Shown here one piece after another: positions 7,068-13,542 of a stretch of 15,693 nt of DNA. The notes below the pieces were generated by a model. The model worked only from the letters and a program-made list of their open reading frames with translations. It was not told the origin of the DNA and searched no databases. Origin of the DNA: DSWT01 sp034433375 (lineage in GTDB: Bacteria > Chloroflexota > Anaerolineae > B4-G1 > SLSP01); contig DAOUAQ010000092.1 of the NCBI GenBank assembly GCA_034433375.1, positions 1 to 15,693 on the forward strand. Direction: 5' to 3'. A program made the translations under genes and the position numbers. Position 1 is the first letter of the stretch; each line of letters starts with the position of its first letter.

Positions 7068-7071
7068 TATT
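7044..7071 (+). repeat. Degenerate heptamer array (GTCTACC)
   Basis: In strict 7-base register the sequence reads GTCTACC, CTATGCT, GTCTACC, GTCTATT. It overlaps the right arm of the leader inverted repeat and ends 12 bases before the regulator start codon. Confidence 0.5.
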
Positions 7072-7083
7072 GATGAGGATACT

Positions 7084-7806
7084 ATGGACAAGATATTGAT
7101 TGTGGATGACGATGTAAAACTGCTCAAGATGTTGGAGCGGACGCTGATTTACGAGGGATTCGATGCAGTGACATCCGTGGATGGCGAGGAAGCGTTGGAT
7201 AAGGTGTATTCCGAGCGCCCCGATGTCATCATCCTCGATTGGATGCTGCCGAAACTGGATGGCATCGGCGTGCTCGAAGCGCTGCGCGCCGAGCAGAACG
7301 AAACACCGATCCTGATGCTGACGGCGCGCGACGCCGTGCAGAACCGCGTCGAGGGCCTGGAACGCGGCGCGGACGATTATCTCATCAAACCCTTTGCGTC
7401 TATGGAACTCGTCGCGCGCGTCCGCGCTCTGCTGCGGCGTACCGGCAAGGGCAACCAGACCGTCCTCACGTTCGCCGATCTCACGCTGGACACCGCCGCG
7501 CGTGAGGTACGGCGCGGCGAGCGCATCATCCCCCTTACCCCCACAGAGTTTGACCTGTTGGGCGTCCTGATGCGCCACCCGCAGCAAGTCCTGGAACGGC
7601 GGCAATTGCTCACCCAGGTCTGGGGCTACGACTTTGTGGGGGATGATAACGTGCTGGAAGTCTACATCGGCTATCTGCGGAAGAAGACCGAAGCCGAAGG
7701 GGAGATACGCCTCATCCAAACCGTCCGCGGTGTGGGATATGTGCTGCGAGAGGAGGATCCCCCCCTCAGTTCCCCCCAGTGGGGGGGGAGAAAAGGGGGA
7801 GAATAA
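7084..7806 (+). CDS. OmpR/PhoB-family response regulator
   Basis: The 240-residue protein starts at ATG 7084, five bases after GAGG. The receiver domain (about 1-118) has the acidic pocket Asp8-Asp9, phosphoacceptor Asp52 ('ILDWMLP'), Thr80 ('LTAR') and Lys102 ('LIKPF'). The C-terminal winged-helix domain (about 125-222) has 'LTPTEFDLLGVLMRHP' and ends in the usual 'TVRGVGYVLRE'. About 18 further residues ('PPLSSPQWGGRKGGE' and neighbours) lie beyond the normal end of the family and are encoded by a C/G-rich palindromic repeat. It is translationally coupled to the kinase (one-base stop/start overlap). It probably binds the CTCAG repeats upstream and controls both its own operon and the divergent exporter; that target is inference. 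Confidence 0.96.
   Translation: MDKILIVDDDVKLLKMLERTLIYEGFDAVTSVDGEEALDKVYSERPDVIILDWMLPKLDGIGVLEALRAEQNETPILMLTARDAVQNRVEGLERGADDYLIKPFASMELVARVRALLRRTGKGNQTVLTFADLTLDTAAREVRRGERIIPLTPTEFDLLGVLMRHPQQVLERRQLLTQVWGYDFVGDDNVLEVYIGYLRKKTEAEGEIRLIQTVRGVGYVLREEDPPLSSPQWGGRKGGE
7759..7800. repeat. C/G-rich palindromic repeat at the regulator/kinase junction
   Basis: Runs of 7 C (7759-7765) and 6 C (7772-7777) are followed by 8 G (7781-7788) and 5 G (7795-7799), giving nested inverted repeats with an AGT loop. It encodes the extra tail of the response regulator and also contains the GGGGGAG ribosome binding site of the kinase gene. Confidence 0.8.
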
Positions 7807-9248
7807 TGTCTATCCGGCTGCGCCTGACCTTACTCTACAGCGCCATCCTCGCCCTCACACTGATGATCTTCAGCGCTGTGCTGTATGCCGCGCAGTCGCA
7901 GTACACGCTCAATATGGTCAGAAACGACCTGGTGAAGTCTGTCGAACCGATGGCTAACGGCATAGCCCGCGCCCAGAGCGATCTCGGTTGGCAAATGCCG
8001 TTCCCATGGATCATCCAAAGAGAAGGCCCTGAAGGAGAAAGGGCGCGCAACGTCTTGCAGCCCCTGGTCAGAGAACGCCGTCCCCGCGACCTGATTCACA
8101 TCCGCGACGCCGAAGGCAATGCCCTGAATCTGTCGCCCAATGATGAAACGATAGAGCTTCCGCTCAGTCAAGAAGGACTCAACCATCTAAAAAACGGTGA
8201 AATCTGGGAAGAGTTCGCCCATGATGAAGAAGGCCGCCTGTTCATCTACAATCAGCCGGTGATGGTTAAAAACCAACTCGTCGGCATCGTACAAATTGCC
8301 CGCTCGCTGGCCGACCGCGACCGCTCGCTGCGCTCCCTGGGCGTCACCCTGCTGGCGGGCAGCGCGCTGACTACCCTCATCGCGTTTGGCATCGGCTGGA
8401 CGCTCTCCGGCGTCACGCTGCGACCCATTCAACGCATCACAGAAACCGCGCACGAGATCGGCGAATCGCGCGACTTCTCCTCCCGCGTCGCACACAAAGG
8501 CCCCAACGACGAATTGGGCCGCCTGGCGACGACGTTCAACACTATGCTCGGACATCTGCAGGATGCCTACCAACGGGTCGCCCGCGCGCTCCAGGTGCAG
8601 CGCGACTTCGTCGCTGACGTATCGCACGAGCTGCGCACGCCGCTCACGACGATCCGGGGCAACCTCACGCTGCTACAGCGCCAGCCGCCATTGCCGCGCG
8701 ACGAACAGGAGGACATTCTGAACGATCTCATCGGCGAAAGTGAGCGCCTGAGCCGCCTCGTCACCGACTTGCTCACATTGGCCCGCGCCGACGCCGGGCG
8801 CAAACTCGATCTTGCGCCGGTCACGCTAGAGCCGCTCGTGGACGATGTGTGTCGTCAAGCTCACCTGCTGGCCCCAGAACGCGACATCGCCCACACGAGC
8901 GACGGCGCTCTGGCGGTGCAGGCCAACGAGGACGCACTCAAACAGGTGTTGCTGATCCTGCTGGATAACGCGATCAAGCACGGGAAAGGCGCCATCCACG
9001 TCGTCGTCGAGGAACACGCTCAACAAGCCAACGTGCGCGTCCAGGATGACGGGCCGGGGATGTCGCCCGAAATGCAACAGCGCCTCTTCGACCGCTTCCA
9101 CCGCGGCGATTCATCTCGCTCGACACCGGGCTTCGGGCTGGGCCTCTCCATCGCCCGCGCGCTCATCGAAGCGCAGCACGGCTCCATCGCCGTGGAAAGC
9201 GACCTCGGCAAAGGCAGCGCGTTTACTATCGCACTGCCGAAAGTATAA
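7806..9248 (+). CDS. HAMP-containing sensor histidine kinase
   Basis: The ATG at 7806 overlaps the regulator stop codon by one base and follows GGGGGAG; an in-frame start nine codons earlier would lie in repeat DNA and is less likely. The 480 residues show a first membrane segment (about 7-29), an extracytoplasmic sensor domain (about 30-176), a second membrane segment (about 177-201), a HAMP domain (to about 255), and a HisKA domain with phosphorylated His274 in 'SHELRTPL'. The ATPase domain has the N-box 'LLDNAIKH' (Asn388), G1 'DDGPGM' (414-419) and G2 'GFGLGLSIA' (442-450). The sensor part holds an unusual Trp/Pro/Glu-Arg-rich segment and matches no signal-binding family I can name. It phosphorylates the regulator encoded before it. 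Location beside a MacAB-type exporter suggests it senses envelope damage or an antimicrobial compound. Confidence 0.96.
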   Translation: MSIRLRLTLLYSAILALTLMIFSAVLYAAQSQYTLNMVRNDLVKSVEPMANGIARAQSDLGWQMPFPWIIQREGPEGERARNVLQPLVRERRPRDLIHIRDAEGNALNLSPNDETIELPLSQEGLNHLKNGEIWEEFAHDEEGRLFIYNQPVMVKNQLVGIVQIARSLADRDRSLRSLGVTLLAGSALTTLIAFGIGWTLSGVTLRPIQRITETAHEIGESRDFSSRVAHKGPNDELGRLATTFNTMLGHLQDAYQRVARALQVQRDFVADVSHELRTPLTTIRGNLTLLQRQPPLPRDEQEDILNDLIGESERLSRLVTDLLTLARADAGRKLDLAPVTLEPLVDDVCRQAHLLAPERDIAHTSDGALAVQANEDALKQVLLILLDNAIKHGKGAIHVVVEEHAQQANVRVQDDGPGMSPEMQQRLFDRFHRGDSSRSTPGFGLGLSIARALIEAQHGSIAVESDLGKGSAFTIALPKV

Positions 9249-9263
9249 CCCCTTCCCCAAACC

Positions 9264-9306
9264 AAGAATCTTCACGAATTGAGTTCCTTCATTCGTGAAG
9301 ATTCTT
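9264..9306. terminator. Perfect 16-bp inverted repeat between convergent genes, likely two-way terminator
   Basis: AAGAATCTTCACGAAT (9264-9279) and ATTCGTGAAGATTCTT (9291-9306) are exact inverted copies with an 11-base loop. The element sits 15 bases after the kinase stop and 32 bases from the convergent pdxA stop. There is no long T run on either side, so it is a strong hairpin but not a textbook terminator. It contains the word ATTCGTG found in the heptamer array at 4341-4368. Confidence 0.72.
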
Positions 9307-9338
9307 GTCTATAAACAGGCGTGGGCAGGGGATCCCAG

Positions 9339-10346
9339 TTACGTTACCTGTTTCACCCGCGCCGCCATCGCCGCCGCCTCGAGGATCGCCGCGAGCATAC
9401 TGTCGGCGTGCGCAATGCCGCGTCCGGCGATGTCGAAGGCTGTGCCGTGGTCGGCGGAGGTGCGGATGAGCGGCAAGCCCAGCGTAATGGTGATGGACTG
9501 CTCGAAGCCGTGCGTCTTCACCGCGATGTGGCCTTGATCGTGATACTGGCACACGACCACATCGTAATCGCCGCGAATGGCCTGGAAGAAGACGGAATCC
9601 GCCGGAATCGGGCCGCGCGCGTTAATGCCCTGATCCTGCGCTGCTGCGACCGCCGGCGCGATGATGTCCAGCTCCTCGCGCCCCATCAGGCCGTTGTCGC
9701 CGTTGTGCGGGTTCAGCCCGGCGACAGCGAGGCGCGGCTGCGGGAAGCCAAGCACTTTCATCCCCTCGTGCGTGAGGACAATCGTATCGAGCACGCCGGC
9801 AATCGTCAGATGATCGGCGATGCTGCGGAACGGAATGTGGCGCGTGACGTGGGTGACGCGCAGGCCGGGTGTCGCCAGCATTGTCGTGCAGCGTGGGGTG
9901 TGGGTCACGTCGGCGAGGATTTCCGTGTGGCCGATGTAGTCGAAGCCGGCCAGGTGCATCGCTTCCTTGTTGAGCGGCGCAGTCGCCACGGCATCCACGG
10001 CGCCTGCCTGGGCCAGCTCGGTCGCCTTGAGAACGTACTCCACCGCTGCCCGCCCGGCTTCCGTCGAAATCTGACCGAGCGGCGCGGCGGTCACGTCGAG
10101 GTTGCCCAAATCGAGCAACGTCAGCGTTCCGAAGTCGAACATCGCCTCCGCGACCGTTTTCACTACGCGAAGCGGCGGAACAGAGACGCCGAGCCGCGCC
10201 TCCGTCAACGCGCGCGCGTCGCCGATGACGAGCGGGCGGCACACGTCCCACACCTCCGGCAACGCCAGCGCCTTCACGACGACTTCCGGTCCAATGCCGG
10301 CGACGTCGCCGAGAGTAATGGCAATAAAGGGTAGAGTGTTGGTCAT
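9339..10346 (-). CDS. pdxA: PdxA-family 4-(phospho)hydroxythreonine/threonate dehydrogenase
   Basis: The 335-residue protein starts at ATG 10346 with AGAGGTG six bases upstream. It matches PdxA over its whole length: 'TLGDVAGIGPE' (11-21), 'GHTE' (139-142), metal-ligand histidines His170 ('TRHIP'), His214 ('LNPH') and His269 ('YHDQG'), and 'SADHGTAFDIAGRG' near the C-terminus. True PdxA oxidises 4-phosphohydroxy-L-threonine for vitamin B6 synthesis; PdxA2 enzymes act on 4-phospho-D-threonate or erythronate in sugar-acid breakdown. Its position as last gene of a pectin/uronate-type cluster, with no B6 genes nearby, favours the catabolic role. No DUF1537 kinase, the usual partner of PdxA2, is in the window. 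The family is certain; the substrate is not. Confidence 0.93.
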   Translation of the reverse strand: MTNTLPFIAITLGDVAGIGPEVVVKALALPEVWDVCRPLVIGDARALTEARLGVSVPPLRVVKTVAEAMFDFGTLTLLDLGNLDVTAAPLGQISTEAGRAAVEYVLKATELAQAGAVDAVATAPLNKEAMHLAGFDYIGHTEILADVTHTPRCTTMLATPGLRVTHVTRHIPFRSIADHLTIAGVLDTIVLTHEGMKVLGFPQPRLAVAGLNPHNGDNGLMGREELDIIAPAVAAAQDQGINARGPIPADSVFFQAIRGDYDVVVCQYHDQGHIAVKTHGFEQSITITLGLPLIRTSADHGTAFDIAGRGIAHADSMLAAILEAAAMAARVKQVT

Positions 10347-10427
10347 AATACACCTCTTGAAAGAAATAGGTTCTATGAGATTTTGTGCAGGGCAATTTCG
10401 TCAATAGCGCCTGCCGAAATTTTACAA
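10347..10427 (-). other. Short gap between oppD-like gene and pdxA
   Basis: The 81 bases hold a weak hairpin, AATTTCG (10394-10400) against CGAAATT (10415-10421), just after the transporter ATPase stop, and then the pdxA ribosome binding site. There is no clear promoter, so read-through within an operon is likely. Confidence 0.4.
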
Positions 10428-11441
10428 TCAGCCATACAACACACACCTTACCCTGTGTCCCGTCCCAATCGTCACCCACGGCGGCTCTTGTTGATCGCAG
10501 ACGCCCGGCCGCATCTGCTCGCAACGCGGATGGAATGGGCAACCGGGCGGCGTTGCATAAGGCTCCGGCACGACGCCGCGAATCGAGTAGAGGCGCGCGT
10601 TGCGATCGCGCGGCCCCAAGCGAGGGATGGAACGCAACAGCGCCTGCGTGTAAGGATGCTTGGGATCGTAGAACAGCGTATCCACGTCGGCCTCTTCGAC
10701 GACGCGGCCCAGGTACATCACCAGGACGCGCTCTGTCATCTGCGCGATCAGGCCGAGGTTGTGCGTGATGAAGAGAATCGCCATGCCGAATTCGTGCTGC
10801 AGGTCGAGCATCAACTGGAGGATTTGCGCCTCGGTGGTGACGTCGAGGGCGGTCGTCGGTTCGTCGGCGATGAGCAGGCTTGGATAGCAGGAGAGCGCCA
10901 GCGCAATCATCGCGCGCTGGCACATCCCGCCGCTCAATTGGTGGGGATAGCGATGGACGGTGCGCGCCGGGTTGGGCATCCCCACTTTGCCCAACATCTC
11001 GATGGCCTGTTGGAGCGCCTGTTCCTTGGAAACCGGCTGGTGCAACTGGATCGCTTCGACGATGTGATGTCCGATGGTGTACACGGGGTTGAGCGATGAC
11101 ATCGGCTCCTGAAAGATCATCGCAATTTCGAGGCCGCGGATGAAGCGCAGCGTCGCATTGTCCGAATCGAGCGCGGTCAAGTCTGCCGTCTCGGATCGGT
11201 CGCCCACCGGACGGTGATAGAGGATTTGCCCGCCCGCGATAGTTCCCGGCGGCGGCACGATGCGCAGGATCGAACGCGCCATCACGGACTTGCCGCAGCC
11301 GCTTTCCCCCACCAGCCCCACCGTCTCGCCGCGATGCAACGTGAAGCTGGCGCCGTCCACCGCGCGCACCAGCCCGCCAGCCGTTGGAAAGTGCGTGCGC
11401 AGGTCTTTGACTTCGAGCAGGGTGGGTCTTCGGTTTTGCAT
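10428..11441 (-). CDS. dppD: OppD/DppD-type oligopeptide/oligosaccharide ABC transporter ATPase
   Basis: I chose the ATG at 11441: it follows AGAGG closely and gives 337 residues with the usual 'LLEVKDLRTHFPT' start; the frame is open further upstream but into repeat DNA. Walker A is GESGCGKS (45-52), the Q-loop Gln111 lies in 'IFQEPMSSLNP', and the signature is LSGGMCQRAM (169-178), with Cys where Arg is usual. Walker B is 'LLIADEPTTALD' (189-200) and the H-loop His is 227. The C-terminal oligopeptide-transporter extension has Cys301, Cys307, Cys315 and Cys333, the cluster pattern of this subfamily. Partner permeases, binding protein and DppF-type ATPase are not in the window and may lie off the right edge. 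In this context it probably imports pectin- or rhamnose-containing oligosaccharides rather than peptides. Confidence 0.92.
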   Translation of the reverse strand: MQNRRPTLLEVKDLRTHFPTAGGLVRAVDGASFTLHRGETVGLVGESGCGKSVMARSILRIVPPPGTIAGGQILYHRPVGDRSETADLTALDSDNATLRFIRGLEIAMIFQEPMSSLNPVYTIGHHIVEAIQLHQPVSKEQALQQAIEMLGKVGMPNPARTVHRYPHQLSGGMCQRAMIALALSCYPSLLIADEPTTALDVTTEAQILQLMLDLQHEFGMAILFITHNLGLIAQMTERVLVMYLGRVVEEADVDTLFYDPKHPYTQALLRSIPRLGPRDRNARLYSIRGVVPEPYATPPGCPFHPRCEQMRPGVCDQQEPPWVTIGTGHRVRCVLYG

Positions 11442-11459
11442 ACACCTCTCAAAATAAAC

Positions 11460-11477
11460 CGCTAATCTCGCTAATCT
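11460..11477. repeat. Two tandem copies of CGCTAATCT
   Basis: The 9-base word CGCTAATCT occurs twice in a row, followed by ACGC, just upstream of the transporter ATPase ribosome binding site. It is a short direct repeat in the leader. Confidence 0.6.
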
Positions 11478-11519
11478 ACGCAAATTTTTCTTGGAATTAG
11501 TCAAAATATCAAGACGCTT

Positions 11520-11580
11520 GTGCGGGATCATAATCCCGCGCTGACGGCGCCACGGCGGATTATGATCCGCCGGAAGCGCC
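11520..11580. repeat. REP-like double hairpin between hydrolase and transporter ATPase genes
   Basis: The first hairpin is GCGGGAT-CATA-ATCCCGC (11522-11539). The second is CGGCGGAT-TATG-ATCCGCCG (11553-11572), with an extra outer stem GGCGC (11546-11550) to GCGCC (11576-11580). The 12-base core of one, GGATCATAATCC, is the reverse complement of the core of the other, so the two can also pair with each other. It lies 27 bases after the hydrolase stop and could act as attenuator, mRNA stabiliser or mobile REP-type unit. Confidence 0.8.
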
Positions 11581-11606
11581 ATAGAGAACAATTGCTTGAT
11601 AGACGC

Positions 11607-13457
11607 CTACCGCACGCATAGGATGTGCAGGGTGTACGGGTTCAGGGCTAGAGTGAACGGTTCGACGGCGGCAGTTTCTGTCATCGCCAACGGATCAATC
11701 CACGTTGCGCAGCCTTCGGCGTAGACAGTGAGCATCGTGCGCAGTGGCGTCAACCCCTCGTTGACGAGAATGTAATAGTGAACGCCTTCCTTGATGACGT
11801 GCCGGTAGCGCAAGTCCGGCGTGTGCGGCGTCGCCGTTAGGTCGGGCGGGACGAGGCGGTCTATCGTGGCCAGGAAATCCTCGGGTTGTAGCGCGAGTTG
11901 GCAACTCGCGCTGCCCCAGAGGATAAGCCTTCCGGCCTCGGCGAGGGTTTGCAGGGTAGGTTTCGCTTCTTCGGGAATGGCGGTTGGACCGTCAAGGATC
12001 GCGGCTTTGTAGTGCATCCCGGCGATGAAGATACCCTCTGGCGTTACAGTGGCATCCTCCCACAAATGGCGCATTTCCAGGTAGTTGAAGTCGCGCTGGT
12101 GTTGGAAGCAGATTTTGGCCGCCTCCCAGGGCAGATCAATGGATTCGGTCAGGATAGCGGTGTGACAGACATGCTCACCGTCCGTGTTGAGCCAGCTCAT
12201 CCGCCGGACGTAATCGGCGAACGGCCTGTACTCATCCCACCACGGGCTGTTGGGACCGACGTCGGGCGGGCGCTCGTCCTTGCGCGGGCCGCGAATCGAA
12301 TAGAAGAAGGCGTGCGGGTAGAGCAGGTTCACGCCGCGCACGAAGCACCAATCCACCAGCCACTTCATCTCCTCCCAGGTGAAGCCGTGCCCATAAGCGC
12401 CGAAACACTCGTTGCTGTTGCGCCGCCGTCCCAGGTGCAGCGCGGCGGACGACGAGCACTTCCCCTGTGTGGACTCCGGCCCTTCCAGCGCCGTCGAGCC
12501 GGGGAGTACCCAGCGCCACACGATGTCCTGGCCGGGGATGTGGAAGTAGCGCAGGTAGCCGATGTCATCGCCGCGCCCCGGATGACCCGTGAGCGCGATC
12601 CCGTGCGCCTCGCACCAGTCGTAGAGCGGCCGGTAGTAGGTGGCTTCCAGGCGATGAGCCAGCGCGCGTTTGTAATCCTCGCGGTAGCGTTCCGCGTCCG
12701 GCTCGTCGTCGTACCACAGGGCGGGCAGGTGCGGCGTGAAATCGTAGCCGAGGTAGGCGTTGACGTGTTCCAGGATACCGGTCGTGCCGGGCCAGACATT
12801 GCGTTCGCGCGGGCGGCCGAGCAGCCCCGGCTCGTCGGTGAAGATGGCGCGGATCGTCTTGCCGAAGTGGTCGCCCAGCGCCTCGAAATAACGGTCATAG
12901 ACCAGGCGGATGAACGTCGCCGTCGCGTCGGGATTGAGGATGTCGGCGGCGGGCGGCGTGTCCTCGTCCGGTCCCTCGCCGATGTAGTGGAGGCCGCGAA
13001 TCACGGCGTCAACCGGGCGATCCACGACTGCAATCTCCTGTCCATTGGCGCGTTTAAAAATGGCGACGAGATTGTAGGGCGAATTGGCAATTCGCCCTAC
13101 ATCTTCCAACGCCAAACAGCGACACTGATAGGCGGGATTCGAGGCGACGACTTGGCCGGAGGAGGAGCCGGAGGGGTACATACCTTCGTCGTAGAGGATG
13201 ACGAACATACCGCGGCGCTTGGCCTCTTCGACAGCGACGCGCATGAAGTGCAGCAGCCGGTCGGACATCCACGCTATATCGCGGGGCAGCCCCACACGCG
13301 GGTGGATGACGAACCCGGAGACGCCGTGCGCCTCGAAATCCGCAATCTGCCGGACGATTTCCGCTTCATCCAGCGCGTCGTTCCAGAACCAGAACGGCGC
13401 CATGCTGAATTCGCGGGGTGGATTGACAAAGTCATTCATCATTGGTCTGTATCTCAT
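11607..13457 (-). CDS. GH106-like glycoside hydrolase (alpha-L-rhamnosidase-type), cytoplasmic
   Basis: The frame encodes 616 residues from the ATG at 13457; a start at the double ATG six or seven codons later (MNDF...) is possible, and neither has a good ribosome binding site. There is no signal peptide. Recognisable segments are 'PFWFWNDALDEAEI' (21-34), 'GFVIHPRVGLPRD' (48-60), 'LYDEGMYPSGSSSGQV' (88-103), 'FTDEPGLLGR' (206-215), 'HGIALTGHPG' (285-294), 'RNSNECFGAYGHGFTWEEM' (346-364) and 'GVNLLYPHAFFYS' (375-387). This is a TIM-barrel plan with acidic residues at strand ends (for example Glu209 and Glu350 as candidate catalytic residues; inferred). It resembles bacterial proteins annotated near GH106 rhamnosidases. 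Two palindromic elements are embedded, encoding residues 119-129 and 515-524. It probably trims imported rhamnogalacturonan or plant glycoside fragments. Confidence 0.82.
   Translation of the reverse strand: MRYRPMMNDFVNPPREFSMAPFWFWNDALDEAEIVRQIADFEAHGVSGFVIHPRVGLPRDIAWMSDRLLHFMRVAVEEAKRRGMFVILYDEGMYPSGSSSGQVVASNPAYQCRCLALEDVGRIANSPYNLVAIFKRANGQEIAVVDRPVDAVIRGLHYIGEGPDEDTPPAADILNPDATATFIRLVYDRYFEALGDHFGKTIRAIFTDEPGLLGRPRERNVWPGTTGILEHVNAYLGYDFTPHLPALWYDDEPDAERYREDYKRALAHRLEATYYRPLYDWCEAHGIALTGHPGRGDDIGYLRYFHIPGQDIVWRWVLPGSTALEGPESTQGKCSSSAALHLGRRRNSNECFGAYGHGFTWEEMKWLVDWCFVRGVNLLYPHAFFYSIRGPRKDERPPDVGPNSPWWDEYRPFADYVRRMSWLNTDGEHVCHTAILTESIDLPWEAAKICFQHQRDFNYLEMRHLWEDATVTPEGIFIAGMHYKAAILDGPTAIPEEAKPTLQTLAEAGRLILWGSASCQLALQPEDFLATIDRLVPPDLTATPHTPDLRYRHVIKEGVHYYILVNEGLTPLRTMLTVYAEGCATWIDPLAMTETAAVEPFTLALNPYTLHILCVR
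11887..11915. repeat. 29-bp palindromic element inside the hydrolase gene, copy 2
   Basis: TGTAGCGCGAGTTG (11887-11900), central G (11901) and CAACTCGCGCTGCC (11902-11915) make an inverted repeat with two mismatches. It has the same length, central G and consensus as copy 1 at 13073-13101. On the coding strand it encodes about residues 515-524 (GSASCQLALQ), in a different reading phase from copy 1. Confidence 0.75.
13073..13101. repeat. 29-bp palindromic element inside the hydrolase gene, copy 1
   Basis: TGTAGGGCGAATTG (13073-13086), a central G (13087) and CAATTCGCCCTACA (13088-13101) form a perfect 14-bp inverted repeat. It encodes about residues 119-129 of the hydrolase (DVGRIANSPYN), a loop between 'CRCLALE' and 'LVAIFKRANGQ'. 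Confidence 0.88.
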
Positions 13458-13470
13458 GTCTCATTGGAAA

Positions 13471-13498
13471 TTGCAACCGCTCAAGTCAGGATTATAAT
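13471..13498 (+). promoter_or_regulatory. Promoter of the toxin-antitoxin pair
   Basis: TTGCAA (13471-13476) and TATAAT (13493-13498) are separated by 16 bases and lie 45 bases before the antitoxin ATG. The -10 is within ATTATAAT, which is its own reverse complement. A minus-strand TATAAT therefore also exists at 13491-13496, 34 bases upstream of the hydrolase start, although no -35 was seen for that direction. Confidence 0.6.
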
Positions 13499-13542
13499 GG
13501 AGTTATCCCATAGCGCCATTCACGCGCACGAGGAGAAAAAAG

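Larger units (their letters stand above)
6762..7083. promoter_or_regulatory. Divergent control region between exporter operon and two-component system
   Basis: These 322 bases hold no gene. From left to right they contain: a GTCNNCA heptamer array (6792-6812); a 7-base inverted repeat CCTGCTA/TAGCAGG (6850-6856, 6873-6879); a dyad GTTCA-TCTG-TGAAC (6879-6892); a small dyad CCAT-GAA-ATGG (6896-6906); CTCAG direct repeats (6936-6975); a TATAAT box (6985-6990); and leader hairpins before the regulator gene. A clear promoter for the minus-strand operon could not be fixed. TTGTTC (6889-6894, minus strand) is a possible -35 without a good -10. Confidence 0.7.

Noticed and set aside
7779..7805. Upstream in-frame start for the sensor kinase
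   Set aside because: It would add nine repeat-encoded residues ahead of a normal kinase start. The ATG at 7806 has a good ribosome binding site and a typical N-terminal membrane segment.
9321..10334. Plus-strand open frame of about 337 codons opposite pdxA
   Set aside because: It mirrors pdxA almost exactly and has no domain; pdxA is supported along its whole length.
9622..11445. Long minus-strand open frame spanning parts of pdxA and the transporter ATPase gene (about 600 codons)
   Set aside because: It crosses two real genes in a shifted frame and its translation is Arg/Pro/Ala-rich without motifs.
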